From an uncultured Acetatifactor sp. (GTDB lineage Bacteria; Bacillota; Clostridia; Lachnospirales; Lachnospiraceae): DNA of 53,857 nt. Both the position numbers and the translations under genes were made by a program. Below are positions 17,338 to 27,095 of the stretch, one piece after another. Location of the stretch: positions 1-53,857 of the forward strand of contig CAJTPH010000028.1 in NCBI GenBank assembly GCA_910578215.1, given 5' to 3'. Each line of letters opens with the position of its first letter. Within the stretch, counting starts at the first letter, position 1. The notes beneath the pieces are model-generated. The model made no database searches. It had not been told where the DNA came from and was given only the letters and a program-made list of their open reading frames with translations.

Positions 17338-17445
17338 ATCTATACCTCCCCGGTGCTTAAGCACACAAATTTTTATTATGATAAGTTGGTTTTAAGCTGC
17401 CTCGTCTTCTTTTTCGGCATAGTTTAAATCCACACGCTACACTAT

Positions 17446-17474
17446 AGTATAGCAACACCCCGGCTCCACGTCAA
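17446..17474 (-). promoter_or_regulatory. Sigma-A promoter overlapping the end of the MutS-like gene
   Basis: TTGACG (17474-17469), 17-nt spacer, TATACT (17451-17446) on the minus strand. The -35 hexamer overlaps the MutS-like stop codon. It would drive the small membrane protein and the WYL gene. Confidence 0.65.
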
Positions 17475-19216
17475 GACACATCCCACACGCCCTGGGACAT
17501 AAAACGCGCCGCCTGGGCCGAGGCCCGCTCTATGATCTCATTGTCATAGCCTATCAGCTCGAGCAGTCTGATAGCATTTCTGGTAGTCGCCTTTCCCGCC
17601 TGGAGCTTATAATTAAAGTACACGTCCCCGTCCCTTACATCCTCCTCAAAATGATAATTGTCAAAATCGGAGCAAAGCAGCCCGGTCAGCTCAATATCGT
17701 GAGTGGCGGCAAAGCACAGAATGCCTCGTCCGCTCAGGGATTTTAAGATCTGTGTGGACGCCGCGATCCGCTCCACGGTATTCGTCCCCCGAAGCACCTC
17801 GTCCACAAAGCACAGGACAGGCTTTCTCCCGCCTTTTGCCGCGTCAAGAATCCGCTTCAGCGCCTTTATTTCCACGATATAATAGCTTTCGCCCCCCGCC
17901 AGGTCATCCCTGAGCGCCATGGAGGAATACACATAAAAAAAAGGGCTCCTGTAGCTGTCCGCCGCACAGGTGTGGATGGTCTGGGCAAGGATGGCGTTGA
18001 CAGCCACCGTCTTCAAAAAGGTGGATTTTCCGGAGGCGTTGGAGCCGGTGAGCAGCACGCCCTTCTCCGCCGAAATACTGTTTTTTACAGGCGTATCCAG
18101 CAGGGGATGGTAGCCCTCCGCCATGCGGATGCCTGCCGTTGGCAAATCCCTTTCCGCTGCCCCTGCGCTTTTCGTCAGCCGATTGCTTTCTTCCTGCCCC
18201 TGCGTAAACTCAGGGACGCAGAAACCGTTTTGCAGAGAGCGGCGAAACGACCCTACGGCAATTGCCGTTTCCACATAGCCGGCACACCTGAGCATACCGT
18301 CCACGTCCTCCACATGCCCGCGCAGATGCTTAAGCATGCTGTTGAATTTTATCAGATCCGCATGAAAAACCATGCGTATATAGTCCATTATGACCTCCGG
18401 AATGCTGCCGGAGGAATTTCCGCGGAAGGGGGACATGACCCAGTAGGAATTCTTCTGCATTCCCCGCAGGTTTTTTCGGTGCCGGCGCAGCTCCTCCCAC
18501 TCCTGCTTACACACCGGCACGGAAATCCTTTCCAGGGCTTCCGCCGTCCCCATCAGACGCATAATATACGAAAAGCTGGTGATATAGGGGTCGATCTCCC
18601 CCTTTTCCCTGAAATAGGTGACAATATTGAAAATAACTAAAACCACGATTCCCAGAATTCCCACGGAAAAATTCACCCATAGCATACCGATCAGAGGCAG
18701 AAACAAAAGGTCCATCAAAATATTCTTCTTATTGGAACGGTCTCCCAAAATATCCAGATGGTCCAGGTAGTCATAAAGGGAATACTTGCCCATATGCCCC
18801 AGCTGGCTCATGGCAAACTGCACCTGAACGCGCTCGTCGGCATGACCGTCAAAAAACGCAACCACATCCTCCAGATGCAGAAGCGTCTCACGGTCTCTTT
18901 TCGGCGTCCTGAGCGTATAGTATAAATACTCCTCCCCCGACGCCGAAAAGGTATAATCCATCCGTTTAAAGAGCTCATCCATGCCAAGGTCATTCCAGGT
19001 AACGTCATCCAGCTGTCCGTCCTCGGGATGCCTTTCAAAAAAACGCCCCATGCGCTCAAAACGCTCCAGCTTATATTTTTTGTCGGGCACACCGCCATAA
19101 TTGTCGTACAGCGACCGGATAAATCTTTCCTTTTCCTTTTTGGCGCGAATGCTTTCCAGCACAAAGATAAAAAGCACAAACAGTATAAGCGCTGCCGCCA
19201 TGACCAAATATTCCAT
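17471..19216 (-). CDS. Membrane-anchored MutS-like ATPase
   Basis: 581 residues. The C-terminal third is a MutS domain V ATPase: Walker A GSNASGKST, then FFYVYSSMALRDDLAGGESYYIVEIKAL with only the DxxxxGxS-type signature, Walker B VLCFVDEVLRGTN and the switch His in AATHDIEL. Unlike mismatch-repair MutS, the N-terminus has a TM segment (MEYLVMAAALILFVLFIFVL) and a further hydrophobic pair (LFLPLIGMLWVNFSVGILGIVVLVIFNIV near 175-205) and no mismatch-recognition domain. The role of this family is not established; it is not expected to do canonical repair. Start at 19216 chosen over 19222 because AGGAG is eight bases upstream. Confidence 0.88.
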   Translation of the reverse strand: MEYLVMAAALILFVLFIFVLESIRAKKEKERFIRSLYDNYGGVPDKKYKLERFERMGRFFERHPEDGQLDDVTWNDLGMDELFKRMDYTFSASGEEYLYYTLRTPKRDRETLLHLEDVVAFFDGHADERVQVQFAMSQLGHMGKYSLYDYLDHLDILGDRSNKKNILMDLLFLPLIGMLWVNFSVGILGIVVLVIFNIVTYFREKGEIDPYITSFSYIMRLMGTAEALERISVPVCKQEWEELRRHRKNLRGMQKNSYWVMSPFRGNSSGSIPEVIMDYIRMVFHADLIKFNSMLKHLRGHVEDVDGMLRCAGYVETAIAVGSFRRSLQNGFCVPEFTQGQEESNRLTKSAGAAERDLPTAGIRMAEGYHPLLDTPVKNSISAEKGVLLTGSNASGKSTFLKTVAVNAILAQTIHTCAADSYRSPFFYVYSSMALRDDLAGGESYYIVEIKALKRILDAAKGGRKPVLCFVDEVLRGTNTVERIAASTQILKSLSGRGILCFAATHDIELTGLLCSDFDNYHFEEDVRDGDVYFNYKLQAGKATTRNAIRLLELIGYDNEIIERASAQAARFMSQGVWDVS

Positions 19217-19286
19217 AGACATATCTCCTGACTTAACCAGATTTTACCGTTCAGAGCCCTGACCGTTCCTTAAATTTCCGCCCTTC

Positions 19287-19673
19287 CTACTCAAAAACCC
19301 GGCGAATCCTTTGCAGCAGCTCGTCAGAGCTTGAAGATTTCAGTATATAATCGCGGATTCCAAGCTTTGCGGTCTCCAGAACAATATCCTTATCCTCCAC
19401 TCCGGTAAGCATGATAACGGGGACGTCCGCCCGGTCATTCATATTACGTATCGCCTGCAGCGTCTCTATGCCGCCCATGGGCAGCATCTGAATGTCAAGC
19501 AGTATAAGATTCGGCTTATTCTCCTTGAGATATTTCAAAGCCCTTACTCCCGAATTGACGGTGACCACCTCATAATATTCACGCAGAATATTGGAAATCC
19601 TCGTTAAAACAACTGCCGTATCGTCCACCGCCAGTATACGCTTTCTGCCATTTTCGCCTTCTGTCTGACTCAT
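19287..19673 (-). CDS. Stand-alone response regulator receiver protein
   Basis: 128 residues, receiver domain only. Acidic pair VDDT (about 16-19), phospho-acceptor Asp60 in LILLDIQML, Thr in MLTGVE, and Lys109 in YILKSS. No output domain. It overlaps the end of the hybrid kinase gene by 4 nt (ATGA) and is probably part of that phosphorelay. Confidence 0.93.
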   Translation of the reverse strand: MSQTEGENGRKRILAVDDTAVVLTRISNILREYYEVVTVNSGVRALKYLKENKPNLILLDIQMLPMGGIETLQAIRNMNDRADVPVIMLTGVEDKDIVLETAKLGIRDYILKSSSSDELLQRIRRVFE

Positions 19674-22522
19674 TTATCTTCTTCCTCCCTTTCAAGAATG
19701 CTCAGCAGCTCACCCAAAAGCTCCTCCGCATTATCATCCTCATATAATTTCAATTGCTCCCGTATATGCAAAAGACGCTCTGCCATATTTCCCGGCAGCT
19801 CACAGGCAAGCAGCGCCTCCACTCCTTCCATACATTCCTGAGATCGAAAATGCTTTAAATTTTCCAGGGCTTCCTCTGTCTGTTTCCTCAGCTCCTGCAT
19901 GGGCGGACAGAGAAGCTTTTCTTTTGTGTCCTGCTCACGCCTGCGCCGTTCCAGAAACTGTTCGATATTCGCCAGAAGGATCTCATACTCCTCCAGCAGC
20001 AGCGGAAATTGCCGTCGGATCAATTCCCTGTCGCCCTGTGCGGCGGCATTCTCCTGTTCACGGGCCATGGCGGAAACATTCATGGCTCCGATGTTGGCGG
20101 ATGCGCTCTTTAATCCATGCACCTCTATCTGATAGCGTAAAATATCCGATTCCGCAAGCTGGCACAGAAGCTCCGTCTTGCGCTTGCCCTCTATGCAGAA
20201 AAGCTCCAGCAGATCCACAAAGCCCTTTTCATCTCCGGAATAATACTGCATGGCGGCATTCATATCCACCCCTTCTATCTTGAACGCTGACGGAGCCAGG
20301 GGCTTCGATTCCTTTTCCCGTTCTTCGGCCTGCCTGTACTTCTCAGGCACCCAGCGCAGCAAAAGCCTGTTCAGCTCGTTCCTGTCAAGGGGCTTTGCAA
20401 TAAAATCCTGAAAATCGTGCTCCAGAAAATGCTCCCGCATGCCCTCCATGGCATTGGCGGTCAATGCGATCATAACGGGCGCTTTCCCGTTTTCACCGCA
20501 GTCCCTGCGGATAATTTCCGCGGTCTCAATGCCGTCCATATCAGGCATCATATGGTCCATAAAGATTATATCATACCGATTGTCACGCACAAGCTCTATG
20601 GCTTCCGGTCCGCTTTCCGCCTCGGTCAGATCAAAGCCGTAATTTTTTAAAAGACCTCTGGCTACCTTGCGGTTGATTACATTATCATCCACAATGAGCA
20701 CCTTCACGCCATAGGCGGTAAACATATCCGTAATTTTCTGTTCTGCGCGGGGAATTTCGGGCATCTCCGAAACCGGCCGTCTGTCCACTATTTTCTGCGG
20801 GATCGTTATCGTGACAATCGTCCCTTTGCCGTAGGTGCTTTCCACGTTGATGGAGCCCTCCATCAGCTCCACCAGATGCTTTACAATGGCAAGCCCCAGC
20901 CCGGTACCCTCCGCGCTCCGGTTCCGCTTGGAATTGACCTGGCGGAAATCCTCGAAAATCTTTTCCAGGTCTTCCTCACGAATACCGCAGCCGGTATCCT
21001 CCACACAGAAGGTCAGCAGCTCCTCATCCTCGTCCCTTCCGGGTTTCCCTGTAAGATATGCGCGTACATAGCCTTTATTCGTAAATTTTACCGCATTGCT
21101 TAGTATATTAATCAGAATCTGTTTGATTCTTCCCTCATCTCCGCTGTAGCGGCAGGGGATTGTTTCGTCGCACTCATACTTCAGTATCAGCCCCCGCTGG
21201 GAGGCCGCCATATCCATCATTCCCATGACCTCGTCCGCCATGGATTTTATGTAATAATTGACGGTGACCAATTCCATTTTGCCCGCCTCCACCTTGGACA
21301 GATCCAAAATGTCATTGATGATCGTAAGCAGGTTCTTTGCCGCCGACTGTACATCCTTGGCATGGGCATAGATATCGGTATCCCCGCACTCCTCCATAAT
21401 GATATCGTTCAGCCCGATAATGGCATTCATGGGCGTCCGTATCTCATGGGACATGTTTGCAAGAAATTCGCTTTTCGCAGCGCTGGCCTTCTCGGCCTGC
21501 TGACGTACCTGCTTGATCTCGTCTATATAGGCCGTAATGTCAGTCATATCCAAAATCAGAATAACGCAGCCCTGCACCCTGCCGTTTTCGTCTACGATAC
21601 GCTTGCTGTGGCTTTCATACTGCTGTCCGCTGATGGAAAAGCTCTGGGGAACGTCCTCGTTCAGCATTTCCTCGCGAAAACCCTCCACTACCCGGATATT
21701 CTCTCCCAGCCTGTGAGCCCGCAGATGAGTGAATATATTCGCCGCCGCTGTGTTATAGCTTACCAGCCGGTCATGGTCATCCAGAGTGATCACGCCGTCG
21801 CTCATACTCTCCAGAACCTTTTCCGCCGCCAGATGGCGGAAATCAAAATTTCGGCGGCTCCAGACCACGATAACCACCAGGGCCATGGAGATAGTCAATG
21901 TAACCGGCGTGAAATCAAATACCTTTACAAGCTTAAAGACATAGGCTGCCAGCACAAGCACAGGCAGGGTGGAAATTAAAAGGATCGTCTTGTACTGACG
22001 GCTGATCTTTTGATCCGAGCGTTCCCGGATCGCCCTCGTCAACGTGGACATACAAAGGATATAAGGAATAATAACGTACACGATCATAAAAAACACATAC
22101 AACGGACCATAGCTGAGACTGACATAGTAAAATCCGTCCCCATCCGTCACCCACCTTACCTCGCGGTAGAAAAGCCCGTACCAGTTGAAAAATATAACAG
22201 GCAGCGACAAAAAGCTGAATATGCCCACAATTTTCAACAGCGTTTTGGGCGGAGTAATATAGCAATAGCTGTAAATAAACCAGCAATAGCAAAGCGGCGC
22301 AAAAGCGGAACCCACCTTTTCCACAGCCACCGCCGTCATGGCAGCCTCCACCGTAGGCGCGGTAAGCTCCAATATATACCCCACATTTTGTACCAGCGAG
22401 CCGCACATTGTGAGGATCAGCAGCTTCTGCTCTCTGGCGCCCTCCCCGTTAAGCAAAAGAAGCACAGCTATAACTGTCAGACATATGCCAAAGCATTCCA
22501 AGCCAATAATCAAATTTACCAT
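19670..22522 (-). CDS. Hybrid sensor histidine kinase (7TM, PAS, HisKA, HATPase, REC, HPt)
   Basis: 950 residues. About seven TM segments fill residues 1-222 (7TM histidine-kinase sensor). A PAS domain follows (about 230-335, VLESMSDGVITLDDHDRLVSYN). HisKA carries His359 in NMSHEIRTPMNAI; the HATPase has NILSNAVKFTN, DTGCGI and GTGLGLAI. A receiver domain (about 615-735) holds FMDHMMPDMDG and IAKPLD. An HPt domain near 790-860 has the phospho-His in HGLKSASANIGA. A long charged helical tail ends the protein. All relay steps are therefore in one protein, with the small receiver 19287-19673 as a further acceptor. Stimulus unknown. Confidence 0.94.
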   Translation of the reverse strand: MVNLIIGLECFGICLTVIAVLLLLNGEGAREQKLLILTMCGSLVQNVGYILELTAPTVEAAMTAVAVEKVGSAFAPLCYCWFIYSYCYITPPKTLLKIVGIFSFLSLPVIFFNWYGLFYREVRWVTDGDGFYYVSLSYGPLYVFFMIVYVIIPYILCMSTLTRAIRERSDQKISRQYKTILLISTLPVLVLAAYVFKLVKVFDFTPVTLTISMALVVIVVWSRRNFDFRHLAAEKVLESMSDGVITLDDHDRLVSYNTAAANIFTHLRAHRLGENIRVVEGFREEMLNEDVPQSFSISGQQYESHSKRIVDENGRVQGCVILILDMTDITAYIDEIKQVRQQAEKASAAKSEFLANMSHEIRTPMNAIIGLNDIIMEECGDTDIYAHAKDVQSAAKNLLTIINDILDLSKVEAGKMELVTVNYYIKSMADEVMGMMDMAASQRGLILKYECDETIPCRYSGDEGRIKQILINILSNAVKFTNKGYVRAYLTGKPGRDEDEELLTFCVEDTGCGIREEDLEKIFEDFRQVNSKRNRSAEGTGLGLAIVKHLVELMEGSINVESTYGKGTIVTITIPQKIVDRRPVSEMPEIPRAEQKITDMFTAYGVKVLIVDDNVINRKVARGLLKNYGFDLTEAESGPEAIELVRDNRYDIIFMDHMMPDMDGIETAEIIRRDCGENGKAPVMIALTANAMEGMREHFLEHDFQDFIAKPLDRNELNRLLLRWVPEKYRQAEEREKESKPLAPSAFKIEGVDMNAAMQYYSGDEKGFVDLLELFCIEGKRKTELLCQLAESDILRYQIEVHGLKSASANIGAMNVSAMAREQENAAAQGDRELIRRQFPLLLEEYEILLANIEQFLERRRREQDTKEKLLCPPMQELRKQTEEALENLKHFRSQECMEGVEALLACELPGNMAERLLHIREQLKLYEDDNAEELLGELLSILEREEEDK

Positions 22523-22603
22523 ATCGTTTCACCGTCCGCTTACAACTTAATCTATCATCCTGACAGCCTTCCGTGGATTACCACAGGCATTACGCCCTGC
22601 CGC

Positions 22604-24070
22604 TTATACCGCCAGAAAGAATTTCACCAGAAAAATTGCGGAAAGCACATAGGTCAATACGGATATTTCCTTGGCTTTTCCGGTAAAAAGCCTGATGACC
22701 GTGCAGGCTATCAGTCCGATGCCGATGGCATGCCCGATGGAGCCGGATACAGGCATGGCAATCAGCATAAGCGCCACAGGCACAACCTCGCTCATATCGT
22801 CAAAATGAACGTTTTTCAGCCCTGTAAGCATGAGCACACCCACATAGATCAGTGCAGAGGAAGTAGCTGCCGCAGGGATGACCGCCGCAATGGGTGCAAT
22901 AAACATGCAGGCAAGAAATACGATGCCTGTGGTCAGCGCAGTCAGACCCGTGCGTCCGCCTGCCTCCACACCGGATGCGGACTCCACAAAGGTGGTAACC
23001 GTGGAGGTTCCTGTGGCAGAGCCCACCACCGTACCCACGGCATCGGCAAACAGCGCCTCTTTCATCTTGGGCATCTTTCCGTCCTTGTCAAGCATACCCG
23101 CCCGGCTGGCGGTTCCCACCAGGGTGCCGATGGTATCGAACATATCTATAATACAAAAGGTAACGACCAATGTAATAACGGTAAACCAGCCCACCTGGGC
23201 AAAGCCGCTGAAATTAAACTTAAACAGAGTGGTGTCTGCCATATCCGCAAAGGGCGGCACAAAAGACGCTTCTGTCAGGGACGCAAAGGGATTCGTATGC
23301 AGGAAAACCGCCTGCCCTGCCCAGTTGACAACGCTTGCCGCCAGCATGCCCAGAATGACGCATGCCTTAACGCCCTTCTGCGCCAATATGATAATGACAA
23401 AGAGGCCGATAAACATAGTCACGACAGTCAGCACCATCTGAGGATAGACGTCTCCCATGGTTTTCTTTGTCAGTCCGGCCGTCAGAGATCCGAAGAAATC
23501 CCGCATCACAAAATAGGAATTATTGCCCAGCCGCTGGCCGTCCGCGCTGAAAAACTCCTGCGCAAAATTCTGTACTCCCGCGTTGGAGCCCAGACCGATA
23601 TTCATCAGCATCATGCCTATGGCGGGAGCAATTCCCAGCCTGACCCCAAGAGGAATCGCATCCACGATCTTTTCCCTGACATTCAGGACAGAGAGGATGA
23701 TAAAGACGACGCCTTCCACAAGAATAATACAGAGCGCCGCCTGAAAGGACTCCAGATAGGTCATTCCGGTAATGCTTACAATATTTGCCACCACAACGGC
23801 AAAGAAGCTGTTCAGGCCCATGCCGGGCGCCATTGCAAAGGGCTTGTTAGCGGCAAATGCCATCACGAACATACCGATGGCAGAAGCGATACATGTGGCG
23901 AGAAATACCCCGTTCCACAGGGGCGCTTCGCCGTCCGCTCTAAAGTTTGTGAGCAGATTGGGGTTCAGGGCGATGATATACGCCATCGTCATAAAGGTGG
24001 TAAGACCGGCAACTATTTCCGTTCTAACCGTGGTTCCGTTTTCCTTCAGCTTAAAAATCTTCTGCAGCAT
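22604..24070 (-). CDS. Purine permease, AzgA/PbuG-type (NCS2)
   Basis: 488 residues, about 12-14 membrane segments. Motifs: EIVAGLTTFMTMAYIIALNPNLL, KPFAMAPGMGLNSFFA and GTVVGSATGTSTVTTFVESASGVEAGGRTG in the family positions. These transporters import guanine, hypoxanthine or adenine by proton symport. It is the last gene of the pnp-cdd-amidohydrolase operon, which supports nucleobase salvage. SD GAGGAGGG precedes the ATG. No purine riboswitch is visible upstream. Confidence 0.93.
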   Translation of the reverse strand: MLQKIFKLKENGTTVRTEIVAGLTTFMTMAYIIALNPNLLTNFRADGEAPLWNGVFLATCIASAIGMFVMAFAANKPFAMAPGMGLNSFFAVVVANIVSITGMTYLESFQAALCIILVEGVVFIILSVLNVREKIVDAIPLGVRLGIAPAIGMMLMNIGLGSNAGVQNFAQEFFSADGQRLGNNSYFVMRDFFGSLTAGLTKKTMGDVYPQMVLTVVTMFIGLFVIIILAQKGVKACVILGMLAASVVNWAGQAVFLHTNPFASLTEASFVPPFADMADTTLFKFNFSGFAQVGWFTVITLVVTFCIIDMFDTIGTLVGTASRAGMLDKDGKMPKMKEALFADAVGTVVGSATGTSTVTTFVESASGVEAGGRTGLTALTTGIVFLACMFIAPIAAVIPAAATSSALIYVGVLMLTGLKNVHFDDMSEVVPVALMLIAMPVSGSIGHAIGIGLIACTVIRLFTGKAKEISVLTYVLSAIFLVKFFLAV

Positions 24071-24101
24071 TCTTTTTCCCTCCTCGTAAAAATCTGCGGC
24101 A

Positions 24102-25403
24102 TTATACGCTCAGAATACGCTTCACAATTCTTTCGCACTCGCCATAAATTCTGTCTACGCTCTCTCCCACAAAGAAATCTCCGTTCCGATACAGAACCCG
24201 CCCGTTTATCATGGTCATACAGACATTGGACTTACTGCAGCTGTAGACAAGGTTTCCCTGAATATCGTGCAATGGCTGCATATTGGGCTGATAAAGATCG
24301 ATCATAATGATGTCCGCCTGCTTTCCCTTGGCAAGCACATCGCATTTGGGCAGACACATGACCTTCGCCCCGTCCGCGGTGGCCATCCGCAGAACCTTCT
24401 CCGCGTCAAGGCTGGCGGCATTCTCCTCCCTCATTTTGCTCAGGCCCGCCACCAGAAACATTTCCCGAAACATATTGAGGCTGTTGTTGCTGGCCGCCCC
24501 GTCCGTCCCGATCGCCACGGGAATCCTTCTTCGCGTAAATTCCGCAACAGGACAAATACCGCTTGCCAGCTTCAGGTTAGAGGCGGGATTGGTTATCACG
24601 CTCAGCCGCCTTCGGCTGAACACGTCGATATCGTCGCTTGTCATGTGGACGCAGTGAAACCCTCCTCCGCCAAAATCAAAAATACCCATGGTTTCCAAAA
24701 ATACCGCCGGCGTCATACCGTATTTTGCCCTGCACTCCTCCACTTCCCTCCGTGTTTCCGCCAGGTGCGTAAATACGGGCGCATGGTATTTGTGCGCCAG
24801 CTGAGCCACATGATAGAGAAGCTCCTTGGAGCAGGTATATTCCGCATGGAAGCCAAGCTGATAGCTGATCAGCGAATTTTTCCTGTTCCATCTGTTGTAC
24901 TGCTCCTCCATCTTTTCAACGGAAGATGTGAAATCGTTCAGGCCGCTTGTGAGGACGCAGCGCATTCCCGTGTCCAGGCAGGCCTCCGCAGTGCTGTCTG
25001 AGGTCAGGTACATGTCGAAAATCGATGTAATGCCCGAGGTCAGATATTCCAGAACCGCAAGCCTGGTCAAATAAAAGATGTCCTCCTCCGTAAGCTTTTT
25101 CTCCGCGGGAAAAATCTTTTCCGTCAGCCACTTGTCAAGAGGAAGATCGTCCGCATAGGATCTCAAAAACACCATGGCGGAATGTGTATGCGCGTTTTTA
25201 AAACCGGGCATCAGAAGGTTATCCCGGCAGTCGATTTCCCCGTCCCATGCGATCTTCGGAAAATCCTTCATGTCTTCCTTTTTAAGCTCGTCCGAATTCA
25301 CCACACAGGCTATCTTGTCGTTCTTCACCCATATCTCGCCGCGAAACATGGGCCTTGCTTTTTCCATTGTTAATATTCTGGCATTATATAGTCTGATGTT
25401 CAC
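24102..25403 (-). CDS. Amidohydrolase, MtaD/SAH deaminase-like
   Basis: 433 residues. Metal-dependent amidohydrolase with the HTHSAMVFLRS motif (ligand His pair), later HLAET, HCVHMT and the SNLKLASG / GTDGAASNNS segment with the metal Asp. This pattern fits the TrzA/ATZ-like subgroup that deaminates 5'-methylthioadenosine, S-adenosylhomocysteine or adenosine; guanine deaminase activity cannot be excluded. The GTG start at 25403 overlaps the cdd stop (GTGA) and has GGAGGAGAG upstream; a longer frame within cdd is not supported. Part of the salvage operon. Confidence 0.88.
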   Translation of the reverse strand: MNIRLYNARILTMEKARPMFRGEIWVKNDKIACVVNSDELKKEDMKDFPKIAWDGEIDCRDNLLMPGFKNAHTHSAMVFLRSYADDLPLDKWLTEKIFPAEKKLTEEDIFYLTRLAVLEYLTSGITSIFDMYLTSDSTAEACLDTGMRCVLTSGLNDFTSSVEKMEEQYNRWNRKNSLISYQLGFHAEYTCSKELLYHVAQLAHKYHAPVFTHLAETRREVEECRAKYGMTPAVFLETMGIFDFGGGGFHCVHMTSDDIDVFSRRRLSVITNPASNLKLASGICPVAEFTRRRIPVAIGTDGAASNNSLNMFREMFLVAGLSKMREENAASLDAEKVLRMATADGAKVMCLPKCDVLAKGKQADIIMIDLYQPNMQPLHDIQGNLVYSCSKSNVCMTMINGRVLYRNGDFFVGESVDRIYGECERIVKRILSV

Positions 25404-25843
25404 TGAATTGACTCTCCTCCAAATCCGTATGGCAGCAAGTCCCCCAACCGGTACTCCCTGTAATCGGTTACGCTTTTTGCCACAATCACTATAAGCTCCC
25501 CGCCGGCAAACTCCTGCATGACCTGCCGACATATGCCGCAGGGATAAGCATAATCTACAGGCTCGGCGCCCTCCATGCCCCCGGCAATGGCAATGGCGGT
25601 AAAATTTCTCCGTCCCTCGCTGACCGCCTTGAAAATCACCGTCCGCTCCGCGCAGTTGGTGGCTCCGTAGGAGGCGTTTTCTATGTTGCCTCCCTGCAGA
25701 ATGTCTCCCTCCGCCGTCAGCAGCGCCGCTCCCACCGTATAGCGGGAATACGGGGCATAGGCAAATCTTCTCGCGTCAAGCGCCGCCCGGCCCAGCCGTT
25801 CCGTGCATTCCGACTGTCCCTTTTTTTCTGGTTTTGTATTCAT
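25400..25843 (-). CDS. cdd: Cytidine deaminase
   Basis: 147 residues. Zinc site NCAERTVIF and PCGICRQVMQEF, with substrate residues in GGNIENASYG. Converts cytidine and deoxycytidine to the uridine forms. It lies 23 nt behind pnp and is translationally coupled to the amidohydrolase. N-terminal ~20 residues are slightly longer than usual. Confidence 0.95.
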   Translation of the reverse strand: MNTKPEKKGQSECTERLGRAALDARRFAYAPYSRYTVGAALLTAEGDILQGGNIENASYGATNCAERTVIFKAVSEGRRNFTAIAIAGGMEGAEPVDYAYPCGICRQVMQEFAGGELIVIVAKSVTDYREYRLGDLLPYGFGGESIQ

Positions 25844-25866
25844 ATTTTTTCACATTCCGTTTCAAG

Positions 25867-26706
25867 CTAAAATAACGCCAGTTTTTTTACCGTTTCCGTC
25901 ACAAGCCTTTTAAAGTCAGGCGCGGTCCTGTCAGCCGCCTCCTGGACCTCCTCATGTGTCAGAGGGCTTGCTGTCATCCCCGCTGCCAGATTACAGATAC
26001 AGGAAATACCGCAGATTTTCATGCCCATATGGTTTGCGGCAATCGCCTCCACCACCGTGCTCATGCCCACGGCATCACAGCCCAGGGTGCGAAGCATGCG
26101 TATCTCCGCCGGAGATTCAAAGGAGGGCCCTGTCAGCTGTGCGTAAACACCCTCCTGAAGGAAAATTCCGTTCTCTCTCGCCGCACTGATGATCGCCTTC
26201 CTAAGCCCGGGGTCATACACCTGGCTCATGTCCGGAAAACGTGTGCCCAGCTGGTCAATATTCGGACCGATCAGAGGATTGGGCGCAAACACCGAGATAT
26301 GGTCTTTTATCATCATCAGGTCGCCCGCATGAAACGACGTGTTCACTCCGCCCGCCGCATTCGTCAGCAGGAGAATTTCCGCCCCCATCAGCCGCATCAG
26401 CCTTGTGGGCAGCACCACATCGCTTATGGGATAGCCCTCGTAAAAATGCACCCTGCCCTTCATGCATACTACCGGAACCTTATCCACATATCCGAAAATA
26501 AATTTTCCCGCGTGTCCCGGCACCGTGGATACGGGGAAGCCGTCAATTTCGCTGTAGGAAAGCTCGCTTTCCACGCTGAGGGACTCAGCGTAATCTCCCA
26601 GCCCCGAACCCAGGACAATTGCAACCTTGGGCACAAAATCCGTCTTTTTCCTCACACACTCATAACAGTGCCGCAGCTTTTCATAAACGCCTGTAACTCC
26701 GCTCAT
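25867..26706 (-). CDS. punA: Purine nucleoside phosphorylase (trimeric type)
   Basis: 279 residues from MSGVTGVYEKL. Motifs: VLGSGLGDYAE (phosphate loop), GHAGKF, GRVHFYEGY, TNAAGGVN, GPSFESPAEIRML and VGMSTVVEAIAA. Phosphorolyses inosine and guanosine. The ATG at 26706 has AGGAGG six bases upstream, so the longer frame from 26751 is not used. First gene of the salvage operon pnp-cdd-amidohydrolase-permease. Confidence 0.94.
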   Translation of the reverse strand: MSGVTGVYEKLRHCYECVRKKTDFVPKVAIVLGSGLGDYAESLSVESELSYSEIDGFPVSTVPGHAGKFIFGYVDKVPVVCMKGRVHFYEGYPISDVVLPTRLMRLMGAEILLLTNAAGGVNTSFHAGDLMMIKDHISVFAPNPLIGPNIDQLGTRFPDMSQVYDPGLRKAIISAARENGIFLQEGVYAQLTGPSFESPAEIRMLRTLGCDAVGMSTVVEAIAANHMGMKICGISCICNLAAGMTASPLTHEEVQEAADRTAPDFKRLVTETVKKLALF

Positions 26707-26751
26707 CCGTGTCCTCCTCATTCCTGTGGCTTCTCTATTTATTTTTTGCAT

Positions 26752-27052
26752 AAATTGATCACAAAATCATTAAATTATTTCTCTTTTCGGAAAAATGTCA
26801 CAATTCTTAAGCCTGCTAAATTATTCTTAATTCAGCTTCTTAATAATTTCAAATTAATTATACAAAATGTCATATTAAAATGCAATTCTTTTGTTTTCAA
26901 TTATAAGCAGCCGTGCCTTTTCATTCCTCCCGACAAAGCTGCTCAAATTATATAACATATATTATTTAATAAACTTGCCGGTAATAGGAATGCACACATT
27001 TAATAAAAACACTTGTTATCAATTCTTCTGCACATATTTTGTTTTTGTTTTC
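26752..27052. other. AT-rich intergenic region upstream of the pnp operon
   Basis: Very AT-rich, no coding frame with a start signal. It should hold the pnp promoter; the best minus-strand candidate is TTGTGA with an AATAAT about 18 nt later (near 26780-26805), which I do not consider firm. No purine-riboswitch core was seen. Confidence 0.4.
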
Positions 27053-27089
27053 AAAAAAAGGGGAAGCCCATACTATATATGGCTTCCCC
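27053..27089 (-). terminator. Intrinsic terminator of spoIVA
   Basis: GGGGAAGCC (27089-27081) pairs with GGGCTTCCCC (27069-27060) around an AT loop, followed by TTTTTTT on the minus strand. It begins 6 nt after the spoIVA stop. Confidence 0.9.
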
Positions 27090-27095
27090 AAACCT

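Noticed and set aside
22010..24307. A 765-codon plus-strand open frame opposite the hybrid kinase and permease.
   Set aside because: It crosses two well-supported minus-strand genes and their intergenic gap, is His/Arg-rich with no fold or SD, and is a shadow.
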